Of a stretch of 64,000 nt of DNA, positions 11,456-24,905 are shown piece after piece. Location of the stretch: contig NC_090989.1 in NCBI RefSeq assembly GCF_041146395.1, forward strand, positions 252,330,843 to 252,394,842. Reading direction: 5' to 3'. The first letter of the stretch is position 1, and the number at the start of each line of letters is the position of its first letter. The notes beneath the pieces are model-generated. The model did no database searches. It saw only the letters and a program-made list of their open reading frames with translations, and was not told the DNA's origin. Made by a program: the position numbers and the translations under genes. Source of the DNA: Eulemur rufifrons. Lineage: Eukaryota; Chordata; Mammalia; Primates; Lemuridae.

Positions 11456-11841
11456 ATGTGTCCTATTTTCCTCTCTGGACTTGCCTGCAAATTTAGGACA
11501 ATAACTCACCCATTTCTCCCTGATACTCATACTCAACAACTGTGCACCTGTTAAAAGTCACTTGACTGAAGGGATGGTTCACTGCATGTCAGGGTAAGGG
11601 CAGGCTCTGTAGAGATGGTCTGATTAATCAGTGTTGAGGTTACCCAGAAGAAACACCCACTCAAACATTGGCATGTAATATTTTAATTTCTGTTAATGAA
11701 TCCATTGTGCAAAATGAGAGCATTATTTTGAGTGGTCAAATGTCATCATTGCTCTCAGAGATCTGGGCGGTGGGAGTAGGGGAGTGGGATTCTAACAAAA
11801 AGCATAACTCAGTAGAACCTCTGTTGTACCACATTTACTCT

Positions 11842-13850
11842 CTTTTTTTATTGTGGTGAAATATATATAACATAGAATTTACCATTTTAACCATTCTCAA
11901 GTGGCATTAAGTACATTCATATTGTTGTGCAATCATCACCCTATACATCTGCAGAACTTTTTTCATCTCAGTCTAAAATTCTGTACCCATTAGATAGCAA
12001 CTCCTCATTTTCCCCTACCCCTCACCCCTAGCAAACACCATTCTACTTTCTTTCTCTGTGAATTTGAATCCTGTGGGTACCTCATATAAGTGGAATTGTA
12101 AGCTATTTATCCCTTTGTGACTGGTTTACTTCACTCAGCATAATGTCTTTAGGGTTCATCCACACTGTAATTTGTATCAGAATGTTCCTCCTTTTTCAGG
12201 CTGAATAATATTCCATGGCATATATATACCACATTCTGTTGATCCATTTATCTACTGATGGTCACTAGGGTTGCTTCCATCTTTTGGCTATTGTGAATAA
12301 TAGTGCTGTGAACATGAGTGTATAATTATGTTTGAGTCCCTGCTTTCAGTTCTAGAAGTAGAATTGGAGATTGTATGATAATTTCGTGTTTAATTTTTTT
12401 GAGGAACCACCATACTGTTTTCCACAATGACGGCACCATTTAACATTCTTACCAGCAATGCATTTTTAATTATTTAATTATTTTTTTAATAATGGCCACC
12501 CCAATGGGTATGAAGTGGTATCTCATTGTGGTTTTGATTTGCATTTCTCTAATGATAAGATGTTGAGCATCTTTTCTTGTGCTTATTGGCCATTTATATA
12601 TCTTCTTTGGACAAATATCCATTCAAGTTCTTTGTCCATTTTTGAATTGAGTTTTTTTATTGTTGTTGAGTTGTAAGAGCTTTTTATATATTTTAGACGT
12701 TAATCCATCATCAGATATATGATTTGCAAATATTTTTTCCCCATTCCATGGATTGCCTTTTCACTTTGTTGATAGCATTCTTTGATACACAAAAGTTTTT
12801 AAATATGATGAAGTCCAGTTTATCTAATTTTTTGTTGCCTGTGTTTTTGGTGTCATATCCTAGAATCATTGCCAAATTAAATGACAGGAAGCTTTCCCCT
12901 AAGTTTTTTTTTTATGGTTTTAGCTCTTAACTTTAGGTCTTTGATACATTTTAAGTTAATTTTTATTCATATATGATATAAGATAAGGGTTCAACTTCAT
13001 TTTCTTCCATGTGGATATCCAGTTTTCTTAGCACCATTTGTTGATAAGACTGTTCTTTCTCCATTGATTGGTGTTGGCACCCTTGTCAAAAATCATTTGA
13101 CCAGATATGTGAAGGTTTATTTCTGGGCTCTTTATTCTATTCCATTGAGTTATATGTCTGTCTTTATGCTAGTACCATACTATCTTGATTACTGTAGCTG
13201 TGTAATAAGCTTAGAAAATCAGGAAGTATAAGTCCTCTAACTTTGCTTTTCTTTTTCAAGGTTTTTTTTTTTTTTTTGCTGGGGGGACTGTTCAGAATTC
13301 CTTGAGATTCCATATGAATTTTGGGATGGATTTCTCTACTTCTGAAAAAAACATTGTTGGGATTTTTATAGAATTGTATTGAATCCCTAGATGACTTTGG
13401 ATAGTATTGATACCTCTAACAACAGTAAGTCTTCCAATCCATGAACACTGGATGTCTTCCCATTTGTTTGTTTTATTTCTTACAGCAATGTTTTGTAGTT
13501 ATCAATGTACAAGTCTTTCACTTCCTTGGTTAAGTTTATTCCTAAGTATTTTATTCTTTTTGATATTATTATAAATGGAATTGTTTTCTTAATTTTCTTT
13601 CAGATTATTCAGTTTTAGCATATAGAAAACTGATTTTATGTGTGATTTTCTGTCCTGAAACTTTGCTGAATTCACTTATTAGTTCTACAGGATTTTTGGA
13701 AAATATTTAGAGTTTTGCACATACCAGATCATGTTGTCTTGGAATAAAGATAATTTTACTTCTTCCTTTCCAATTTGGTGCCTTTTATTTCTTTTTCTTG
13801 ACTAATTGCTCAGGCTAAGTTCTATTACTGTTAGATAGAAATGGCAAAAG
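11842..13850 (-). repeat. L1M-type LINE 3' half, reverse
   Basis: About 2 kb of antisense L1 with 3' UTR ('gtggtgaaatatatataaca', 'accattttaaccattctcaa') and ORF2 sequence ('caccatttgttgataagact', 'gttaatccatcatcagat'). Full of stops; no intact ORF. Confidence 0.85.
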
Positions 13851-16070
13851 TGAACCATGTTTACTCTTAACACACAATCCTTATGGGTTTGATGATTTGG
13901 TATGTAAGTTCTTAATAGACATTGAGAATAATATTTTAGCCTAGTATACTAATTAGTGTTAATAGTAGTGAGTCATCGAGAAGAAGTTAAATTATAGCCT
14001 ATATACTCCAAATAAAAGTGTATAAATACATTTTAGAAAGAGTTCTACCAAAACAAACATTTTTTAAAACTAATTTTGATACCTAAGAAAGAAAACCTCT
14101 GTTCCTTGGAATTCTTGATTTAATAAAATAGATTTTTATCTTCCTTAAGAAGAAGAGACTGTGAGCTCTGAAATGTATGTTGTGTTTTTGACTTCTTGTA
14201 TGAGATCCTGTGGACAAGGACAATGGATTGATAACTGGGTAGAGAGAAAAACAGGGCCAGCTAACTTCTGGCTAGAATTTAGTTATCTTAGGATCCAAAG
14301 TCTACACTTAACTTACTTATCTTAGGATCCAAAAATCTATATTTAACTTGTTTATCTGTTTTTATATTTTTATGCTTCCTTTCTTTTCCTGTAAAGTTCT
14401 TTTAAAAAAGAAAATGTTCCCTTGTAATTAGTGTACTTAGAAGAAAATGGAAAGTTATTTTTATTTATGATCAGGTAAAAGAAAAAAGGAAAGCAAAGTA
14501 TTCCTAAAGGCAGCATAGATAGGGTTTAGATGACCCCAAAAAATAAAAACTCCAGAGGAGAAAGCTGGGGACCTACTGCTGGTCCCATTCATCCTGGAAT
14601 TGATTCACTTTCAAAATGTTCTTTTCTTGTTCTTTGAAAATTGTTTTGTTCTGTTTATTTAAATATACAGCCATAGTTTTTTAAAACTGGCTATATTTTG
14701 TTTATTTAAAGTTACAGCCAAACAACTAATTTTCGAGAGTTCTGGAAAGCTAGAGTTTTTCTGTAAGTCTAATGATTTCCTTTTAAATATCTCTCAAAGC
14801 TTAGTGATTTAAACATTTCTGTCTCATGTATCTATTACTGTATAACAAACCACTCCCCAAACTTTAGTGGCTTAAAACAATGTTGGTTATATCTGACTTT
14901 TGTGGGTTTGTTGGATAGGTGGGTTTTTTGCAGTAGTAAAAAGGAGTTCTAGGAATATTTTGAATAGGTGCGTTACTGGAATAAATTAAATCTCCCAAGG
15001 TGACTGCTTTGAAGAACATCTCTTAGTTGGTTGTACAAGAGCTATTCTACTTCTTTAAAATATTCTCTTTACTTTATACTCACAGCTATAGTTAACTTCT
15101 TAGATAGCATAAAGTCTATGTCAATTTATTTCATGATTTATATAATGTTCTTTGCGTGGCATCCAACACAGCAACCTGCAACCTTATTAGTTAATCATCC
15201 CTAATGATAGTAGTTAGAGCAGGGAGGGCTGGAAGCAGGACCACCTGCCTCGTCATGCTCTTGGGACTCCCTGACAACCAGGTGGTGGTGATGGATAGCT
15301 AACAAGGAGCATTGATCTCAAGGAAAAAAAGACAGCTATGACTTTTTATTGAATTGTGAGAATATTTAGTAGAGAATAGAGAATTTCAAACTTTTTTTTA
15401 AAGAGGGGGGCCGTTTGTTCAAGTATATTCTACAGGAAAGGGACACAAAAAGATAAAAGCTGAACTGTTTTGGTTGAAGGTGTGGAATTGGGAGAAGTAA
15501 AGTCTAACCTGTTCGTGTCTCTCTCCCTCCTTTCCTCTACATCCCCTTCATTTCCTTTTCCTAGTCCCCCAAGGGAGCTTTGTGAAGCACAGTTTGAAAG
15601 TTGCTAGTACAGATATTTCTCCTACTAAGTCATGACTTCAAAGTAGAAAGAGGTAAAGACAAGTGGCTGGGTTTGGGATCCTGTAATCTTCAATTGACCA
15701 CCCACTAGTTGCCAACCATGGTTCAAGAGAAATATAACCAATATATGTACTGCATACATACAATCCCCAAATCCCCATGTGAAACCCTTAGCCTTAATTC
15801 ATTTAATGATCTGCATGGAAGTGGAATGAATTATAGATCCTTTTTATCCCTTTAGTCTAGTCTGCTAGTTTGTTGACCTGTTCTAATCCAGAATCAAGAA
15901 AATTTTTTCTAGTCATACTTTCTAGTTTATAATACGAAAACAATCTTCATTTTTAGAATATTTAACAATAATGTTTATGCTTTTAAAAAATATACATTGA
16001 ACATTGAGGGAGGGGCTCTACACCACTTCCTGTCTGAGTACTGTTTGCCTATTTGTTTAATTTCTTCTAG
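13851..16070. other. A/T-rich RUSC2 intron 1 segment
   Basis: No gene seen. A fragment near 14825-14935 ('ctattactgtataacaaacc', 'agtggcttaaaacaa') resembles a common old mammalian interspersed repeat, family not assigned. Confidence 0.4.
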
Positions 16071-16075
16071 ACCTG

Positions 16076-16250
16076 TGGTTCTCAAACTTTAGGATGCAAA
16101 AAGAAAAAAAAAAAAAAATCACCTGGATCACCCCTGAAATTCTGATTCAGTAAGTCTAGCATGGGGTCCATGTATTTACCTGTGCCTAACAAATTCCCAG
16201 GTGAGGCTGATTCTGCTGGCCCACAGACCACACTTTGAGTAGCACTACTC
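16076..16250 (+). repeat. MER5A-like hAT-Charlie element
   Basis: Starts GTGGTTCTCAAACTTTAGGATG, contains GAAATTCTGATTCAGTAAGT, and ends CCACACTTTGAGTAGCACTA, the paired ends of MER5A. Interrupted by an A-run. Confidence 0.8.
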
Positions 16251-16619
16251 TTAGACCTAAACTCTCATCTCTCTCATGTAAAGTCTTTTTTTTTTTCTTT
16301 AGGAAAAAGCCCTGGTGCCCCACACCCAACAATTGAAAGCCAAATAGTGCTACTGTCTAAGAGTGTGGTTTGGGATATATCACACTGGGTTTTCTTCCTT
16401 TAAAGATGAGGATTGTAAATCTCTCACTCAAGATTATGGGATTGTGAAGAATAGTTCTAAGGAAATGATATTAGCTGCCCACAACTTTAACCTAGATAGT
16501 GTTTAAACTTATATGTCTTTTTATAGGGAAAGATGAAATGAAGGGTGCATTTTCCCTTTGAAACTTAAAAAATCTTCTCTATTTTATTTAAAAATATTTT
16601 CTAAAAAAATATTTTATCT

Positions 16620-16960
16620 CATTTTTCCGAATATAGATGAAATATATGCTCACTATGGAGAATCTAGAAAACAAGTATAAAATGCAAGTATATCATTGAA
16701 CAGTCCTTAGAGGCCAAATTTTTAATTGCTGTATAACAAATCTGTTGGTTGAACAAGCCATAACTTACTTAACCCAAATGTTGGACTTTTTTTTTAATAG
16801 TTTCTCACTTTTCTAATAAATTCTAATATCAACAACTTTATGCAAAAATCTTTGTCCATATCTCTGATAATTCCCTTAGGGTAGAATTCTAGAGGTGGAG
16901 TTACTGAGTTAAAGGATTGGAACATTTTTAAGACATGAGATATATATTCCTAGAATGAGG
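16620..16960 (-). repeat. Old L1/HAL1-like fragment
   Basis: 'ttcccttagggtagaattctagaggtggagttactgagttaaagg' type wording of old antisense LINE sequence. Boundaries approximate. Confidence 0.4.
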
Positions 16961-17600
16961 ATAAAGAGAAGCCCAGCGTAATAGTGGTGTTGCAAACCCA
17001 GAGAGGAGTCAGTTCAGGATGTAGCAAGAGAACAGAAAGTCCCAGAAGGAAGATCTTCCAGAAAAAAAAAAAAAAGGAACTATATTTGACCATTTATAAA
17101 CTTCTTTCTGGAGAGATTTTTACAGTTCTGAAGGATTTTCACAGTTCTGCTGAAGACTTTGGGAAGAATTAGGGACAAATATATAGAAAACTAACCAAAC
17201 CAAAAGAGAGTCAAGTGTTAAAAGTCATATTATAAATTATGTAGTAATGATAAAGTATCACAGACTACCCAGTCATAGTAAACACTGGACGTTAGTTTAA
17301 CCAGAAATTGTCAAGAAGGTGGGTATAAAAATTCCAAGTTTTTGTTTTCCATATTAGAAAGTCAAAAGATAATGTTTAAAATCAAGAAATAGTTAAATAA
17401 GCATATCATGTAGAAACATGGACATAAATGCCAGTTAACAGCTAAAGGGCTTGAAAGTACCATTTCTCAGAGAGTGGCACGGAATTGGAAAAGGGTAGAG
17501 CTGGGCATTGCTATTTTTCATCATAAACTTTATAGTACTATTTGACTTTGTAACCTTGTGCATATATTAATTTGACAAAATAAATATTCACTTAAAGATA
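16961..17600. other. RUSC2 intron 1 segment, no recognised feature
   Basis: A/T-rich and non-coding. Confidence 0.45.
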
Positions 17601-17604
17601 AATT

Positions 17605-18215
17605 TCCTGACCGCACATCACCTGCTGGGTTCTGTCCCAGTTCTCTGCTGCCTTCAACAGCTGGCCTTCACTACAGCCCTGCAGTCCCCGCTTAGTTTGC
17701 CATTCGCTCTTGAACCCTCTCCTGTCTAACTTTATTTCTTACCACACCCCTGAAATTGTTTGTGTCAGGATCACCAAATGGCCTCCAGAATATGAAGGAC
17801 GCTTTCAGCCACACTGGCTCGCTTTCAGTCTCTCTAAGATACCAACCACCTTTTTTGTGTCAGGGCCTTTCACGCAGGTCGTCGCCCCCTCTGCCTGGAA
17901 TGTTGTTCCCTACTCTTTACCTGTTTAACTTTTTTCAACTCACCTTTCAAGCTCAGCTTAAGCATCATTTTGCCAGAGAGGCCTGCTCTGACCCGTGCAA
18001 TCTTAAGCGGGTCCTCTTAATACCCTGTATTCTTTATTCATGGCATTTGCCAGTTTATATTTTTATTTTTGTGATTGTTTGTCTGCCTTCCTGCACTAGA
18101 TTGTAAGCTCCATGAGTGCAGGGATAATGTCTATTTTGTTCACTACTGTATTCCTAGCAATAATCTCAATTCCTGGCCCACAGGAATCTACCTAAAGACT
18201 GAATTAATAGCCCTT
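17605..18215 (+). repeat. L2 LINE 3' end
   Basis: 'tgcctggaatgttgttccc', 'ccagagaggcctgctctgac', 'ttgtaagctccatgagtgca', 'ttcactactgtattcctagc': good L2 3' sequence. Confidence 0.75.
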
Positions 18216-18764
18216 GAAAAAGGGGTCTCAACTCTAGACTCCGATTGTAGGAATTAGAAAAGAGGATGGACCAGAGAGACTTTTCTAACAGAGAAGCTAT
18301 GGGACTTGGGGTGAGAGGGAGTCGCATGATGTACATGACTGGAAATAATTAGATTGTTTAGGGAGAATCTCGTCAGCCCATTAGTTTATGTGGAGGACTT
18401 GCTTTTCCTGTGTTCTGGTGACAGTGAGCAATTGAAGTACACCATGCCTGTGTTCATTGGGTGGGAAATTCTTGATTCACAAATAACTTGTAAATTCACT
18501 CTAACTTTCTTTCTGTGTGTTGCCTTGGGATGTTTCCTGGGACAGAGCCGCTTTACTTTACAACTTATAGGGGACAAAAAACAGAGGCATGAAGAAAAGT
18601 TAAAGAATTTGAGATAGTATGCCTACTGAAAAGAAAATACTGGCTATGACCATGACATGGTTCCCTCTTGTAAATTGGTAAGTTGAACAGTAGTACAGTC
18701 TCAAAAAGGCAATAGAAGAGATTTGGGTTCAAGAAAAGAGGAGATTCCTGATTCACATTTATTA

Positions 18765-18900
18765 TAGTTGTCATTTACTAAGCCCTCCCTAAATCCCAGT
18801 CACTGTCCTAAATGCCTTATATATCTTCTCTATAACTCCTACCACCACCCTGTAGGAGATGTATTATTATCCCCATTTTAAAGTGAATCTGATAACTAGC
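18765..18900 (-). repeat. MIR fragment, reverse
   Basis: 'ctgtaggagatgtattattatccccattttaaagtg' resembles antisense MIR. Confidence 0.5.
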
Positions 18901-18921
18901 CTAGTCCTTGAGAGTAGAGTT

Positions 18922-20685
<1,764 letters not shown>

Positions 20686-20689
20686 GAAG

Positions 20690-20830
20690 ATTCAGTTCCT
20701 CCTTAGTTCAGTTCAGTAAACATTTTAAGCAGCTACCATGTGCCAGGCTTTAGGCTAAGTTAACTGACTACAAAGATGAAGAACTTAGCATGCAACCAAG
20801 GAGGAAAAAGAAAATGTATATAAATAGTTA
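20690..20830 (-). repeat. L2 tail, reverse
   Basis: 'gcagctaccatgtgccaggctttaggct' is antisense L2 3' end. Confidence 0.55.
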
Positions 20831-21040
20831 TACTTCCTTGCTTTATAGTCCTCAGTGCTTTATGTAATTCTTATATTCTTAACTCTTCTAGAAAGATCAG
20901 AATCAGGTTTATGTTCACCTGTGAACTGATGTTCTAATTCAAGGTAAACAAAGACAGGAAACTCTCCTCTCTTCAGGTGTGATTGTTATTTTACTAATTT
21001 TTCATGAAGGGCACAAGTTGCAATATTCTCATCTTAATTG

Positions 21041-21383
21041 TTTTTTTTTTTTTTTTTTTTTTTGAGACAGAGTCTCACTTTGTTGGCCAGGCTAGAGTGA
21101 GTGCCGTGGCGTCAGCCTAGCTCACAGCAACCTCAAACTCCTGGGCTTAAGCGATCCTACTGCCTCAGCCTCCCGAGTAGCTGGGACTACAGGCATGCGC
21201 CACTATGCCCAGCTAATTTTTTCTATATATATTTTTAGTTGGCCAGATAGTTTCTTTCTATTTTTAGTAGAGACGGGGTCTCGCTCTTGCTCAGGCTGGT
21301 CTCGAACTCCTGACCTCGAACGATCCACCCGCCTCGGCCTCCCAGAGTGCTAGGATTACAGGCGTGAGCCACCACACCTGGCC
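21041..21383 (-). repeat. Alu, strepsirrhine type, reverse
   Basis: Long poly-T, lemur-type right arm, extra inter-monomer segment and CCTGGCC end. Duplicated target CATCTTAATTG / CATCTAAATTG. Confidence 0.93.
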
Positions 21384-21849
21384 TCATCTAAATTGTTTTT
21401 ATTTCCATAATTTTCTCAAGCTAATAAAAAGCACGTTAGAATTTTGAATATAATTTGAATCTTTTAAAATAACATTTATCTTTCTCAATGAATTTATAGT
21501 TTTCCCTAGGGCATGCCTGTAGTTTTGTTTCTTCCTTGAAATAAGGTATTGGGTATTCAGTAGGCACTCAATAAATACTCATCCCAATAAAGGTATCTGT
21601 CCTCTTTGAGGCTGTGAGTGGGTAGTCCCTCGTGTCTCCTGTACTGATGTGGCCCACGAGGCCCAGGCTTTCAGGGCTGTGAGCATCCCAGATGGCCCAA
21701 ATCCGTCAGCCCATTGACTACCAGAAAACTCGGAAATCATAGATAAACAAAATGAATAAAATGTGTATGTGTTTTTTAAATAAAAATGGGAACATACCAT
21801 GAGTTGTACTTTGTAAATTGCTTTATTTAAGAAAAAAAACAACCCTATA

Positions 21850-22140
21850 TCATGAACATAGTTTCATCCTGGCAATTATTCTAACACAATATTTTTTAAT
21901 GTTTTGTAGAGAATTTTATTGCATGAATTGCATCATAATTTACTTAACCAAAATATTAATGAGAGGACATTGACAATATTTAAAAATTTCTTTGTTTTTA
22001 GAAATAGTGCTTCAATGAATAGCCATGTATATGTATAAAACTTTGTGTGCTTTTATAATGTTATTTCTCTTAAATACATTTCATAGAAGTAAACTAAAGA
22101 GTATGTTTATTTCAAATTTTGCTACATATTGCTTGGCTGC
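21850..22140 (-). repeat. Old L1/HAL1-like fragment
   Basis: A/T-rich wording typical of decayed antisense LINE sequence ('gaaatagtgcttcaatgaata'). Assignment tentative. Confidence 0.35.
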
Positions 22141-22144
22141 CATC

Positions 22145-22700
22145 TTCAAAATTTCATTCATTCATTCAAAAATACTAACCTGTTGTGTATGCCAGACACT
22201 GCTAGCTGCTGAGTATGGAACAGTAAATAATGATAGAGTTCCAGTCCATGAAGTTTGCTGTCTAGTATCAGACATGGAATAAACAATTATAAAACACAAT
22301 ACAGAGAAATGCAAGGTGCCTTGGAAGCATACAACAAGGGCACATAATGTAGTCTGGGAAGAGCCATTGAACTTGTAATATTTTAGCCGAAAACCTAAAG
22401 GATGATTAGGAGTTAGCCAGACAAATGGAGAGTCAGTGTTCTATTCAGTACAGAGGTGATGGTATAACTGCAGGGCAAAAGAGGAGACTGAAGAGGTAAG
22501 TTATGGAGGGCAGAGTATACCTTTAAGGAGTTTGGATTTTATGGAAAGCCTTTGAAAGGTTCTTAAGCAAGGTGGTGGTATAAATAAACTTCATTTTCAA
22601 AGGATGACTCTAGGGAAGGAGGTTGATGTAGGAGTTCAGACAAGTGATAAGTATAGGCTGGTCTTTAGTAGTGGTAGGAATGGAGAAGGGTGAATAGAAT
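22145..22700 (-). repeat. L2 LINE remnant, reverse
   Basis: 'attcattcattcaaaaatact', 'tgccagacactgctagct', 'aaggatgattaggagttagcc', 'aaggagtttggattttatgg' are antisense L2 in the right order. Confidence 0.7.
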
Positions 22701-22739
22701 CAATAAGACTTGGTTATTATTGGGATGGGATAGGATGTA

Positions 22740-23210
22740 TAAAATAGAAATATGAGTCACAGAAACCCAAAATTGGTGACTTAAATTTAAGATAGAAGTT
22801 TGCTTCTCTCCCAATAACAACAAAAATCCAGAGGTCGGCAGTCTTGGGCTGGTATGGCAGCTCCACAGTTATTAGAGACCCAGGCCCCTTCCAGTTTTTT
22901 GCTCTGCTATCCCTAGGCCGTCTTTATGGTCCAGAATGGCTTACTGTTAATATAGCTCTTGGTCATCACACCTACCTTCCTAGCTGTGGGATGGAGGAAT
23001 GGAGGAAGAAGGATGTACCCTGTTCATCATAAAAAGACTACCCACACCATAAGCTCCACCATAACTTAGTCAAATGGCCACTCCTACCTGCAAGAAAGGT
23101 GGAAACAGAGACTTTCCATTGGGCAGCATTGTACCCAGCTGAATATCAGGATTCTGTTAATTTGAAAGAGAAAAGGAAAATGGATATTTGATTACCAACT
23201 AACAATCTGG
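22740..23210. repeat. Old interspersed repeat, family not assigned
   Basis: 'aatccagaggtcggcagtcttgggctggtatggcagctcc', 'agtcaaatggccactcctacctgcaag' resemble a widespread mammalian repeat that I cannot name with confidence. Confidence 0.4.
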
Positions 23211-23574
23211 TGGCGGAGGGGAACTAATTCAATTCAGCCAAATTGTTTACAAAATAACATAGGTTAGACAAAGATATACACATACCACTGTTGAAAAGAG
23301 ACTTACTTGCCTCTAGGCAAAGATATAACATTAAAATCCTATTTTATTCTTGTGAGGAATAAATAAGTGTTAGCTCAAATCATACCCCAGCTTAAGTATG
23401 AATATAGCTGTATGGATTTGACCTGAATCACTGCCACATGAAATTGTCATGCTTGTGATTTTAAGTACCCTGTCATTCACTAATATTCAGACTATAGAAC
23501 AGGGCATACCGACAGATTAGACCTTAAACAAGACCCAAGTTGGGGCTTTTGCTTATTGTTCCTCTCCACCAAGG

Positions 23575-23830
23575 ATATTAATAGTGTACTAGATTCAAAA
23601 GAGCAAAGGCTTTGGAATGAGTCAGACAAAAGTTATAAGCCCAACTCTCCTACTTCCTAGCTCTGTGATCTTGGATAAAGTTAATCTCTGCAAGAGACTC
23701 AGTTTCCTCAACTGCAAAATAGGAATAATAGTATCTACTTTGAATGGTTATTGGGAAGATTAGAAGTGCATTTATGGGTAACATAGCATGGTGGGTAACA
23801 TAGTAGATAATAAATAATAACTGATATTAG
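23575..23830 (+). repeat. MIR element
   Basis: 'ctcctacttcctagctctgtgatcttgga', 'gactcagtttcctcaactgcaaaataggaa' match the MIR core. Confidence 0.75.
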
Positions 23831-24520
23831 TGTAAATATTACTCTTTGACGTTAAGTCATTTGTTCCCCTCTAGTTCATGGTGTATGGGGAGGTGTAACT
23901 CCAAAGGTTCATAACCATTTGTACACCATTAGTTTGCCTCCCTGTTTACCAAGCCTATAACTATTTATGATAGTGCCTAGATTCACAGTCAGCCCTCAGT
24001 CTTTGCTCAAATTGAACTCACCCCTACCCTCATGCCTTTCATCCATACTTACTGTGTCCAGATCCCTCCCTCTGTTGATGGTTCCCTTGCTGTCCACAAT
24101 CATACCACATATAGAAGTAGAAGAGGGCAGAGCTGGGGCCGGAGCCAATTCAAGCGTGGATTTGGAACCTGGGAGCAGGAGAAAAGGTCTGCAGAGGCAT
24201 GGGATAGTATTATTAAGCAGAAATAGAAAGATGAAGGTGGTTTATGGTTTATTCTGGACTCCAGAATGATAATGCAATAAACTAAATTCCACAGATGCTT
24301 TTTTTGAATTGCTTTATGTGAGGAAAATTAGCTAGTCTCTTGGCTCCAACACAAATAACCTCAGGATTCTTCCTTCACATTCCTCAGTGGCTCCTTAGCG
24401 GGGAGCTGCCTCTGAAATGTCAGCCCTGCGGCAAGAGGAAAGAGGGTCTCTAGGCAGGCCCAACAGGGTCAGAATTTGGGGATATAGACCTTGCATGGAG
24501 GGGCCTTTACAGTCTAGAGT
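23831..24520. other. RUSC2 intron 1 segment, no recognised feature
   Basis: Unique-looking, non-coding. Confidence 0.45.
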
Positions 24521-24524
24521 AGTG

Positions 24525-24905
24525 GTCAACAAATTATGGCTCGTGCTTGGGTGTTTTTGTACAGACCACAACTAAGAATGGTTTTTACATTTTTAGAGAT
24601 TTGTTAAAAAAAAAGAAAGAAAGAAGTATATTATACATTTCAGAGTCACTGAGTGTAAATGTCAAATGTTCTCACCATAAAAACTAAGTATTTGAGGTAA
24701 TAGATATGTTAATTGTCTTGTTTTAATTATTCCATATTGTATGCATAAATTCTAACATCACTTTATGCCCTATAAATATATACAATTATAAATTGTCAAT
24801 TTATAAGAAAATTTTAAAAAGAAGGTTATGTGGCAGAACTATGCGACCCACGAAGCCTAAATATTTACTGTCTGGCTCTTTACAGAAAGAGTTCGCTGGT
24901 CCCTG
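24525..24905. repeat. hAT-type DNA transposon relic with A/T-rich interior
   Basis: The left end (AGTAGTGGTCAACAAATTATGG) and right end (TTTACTGTCTGGCTCTTTACAGAAAGAGTTCGCTGGTCCCTG) are the paired ends of a common non-autonomous element. The interior is degraded. Confidence 0.5.

Noticed and set aside
12724..12930. Open frames in the antisense L1 at 11842-13850
   Set aside because: They are on the non-coding strand of a decayed LINE. The real L1 frame on the minus strand is full of stops.
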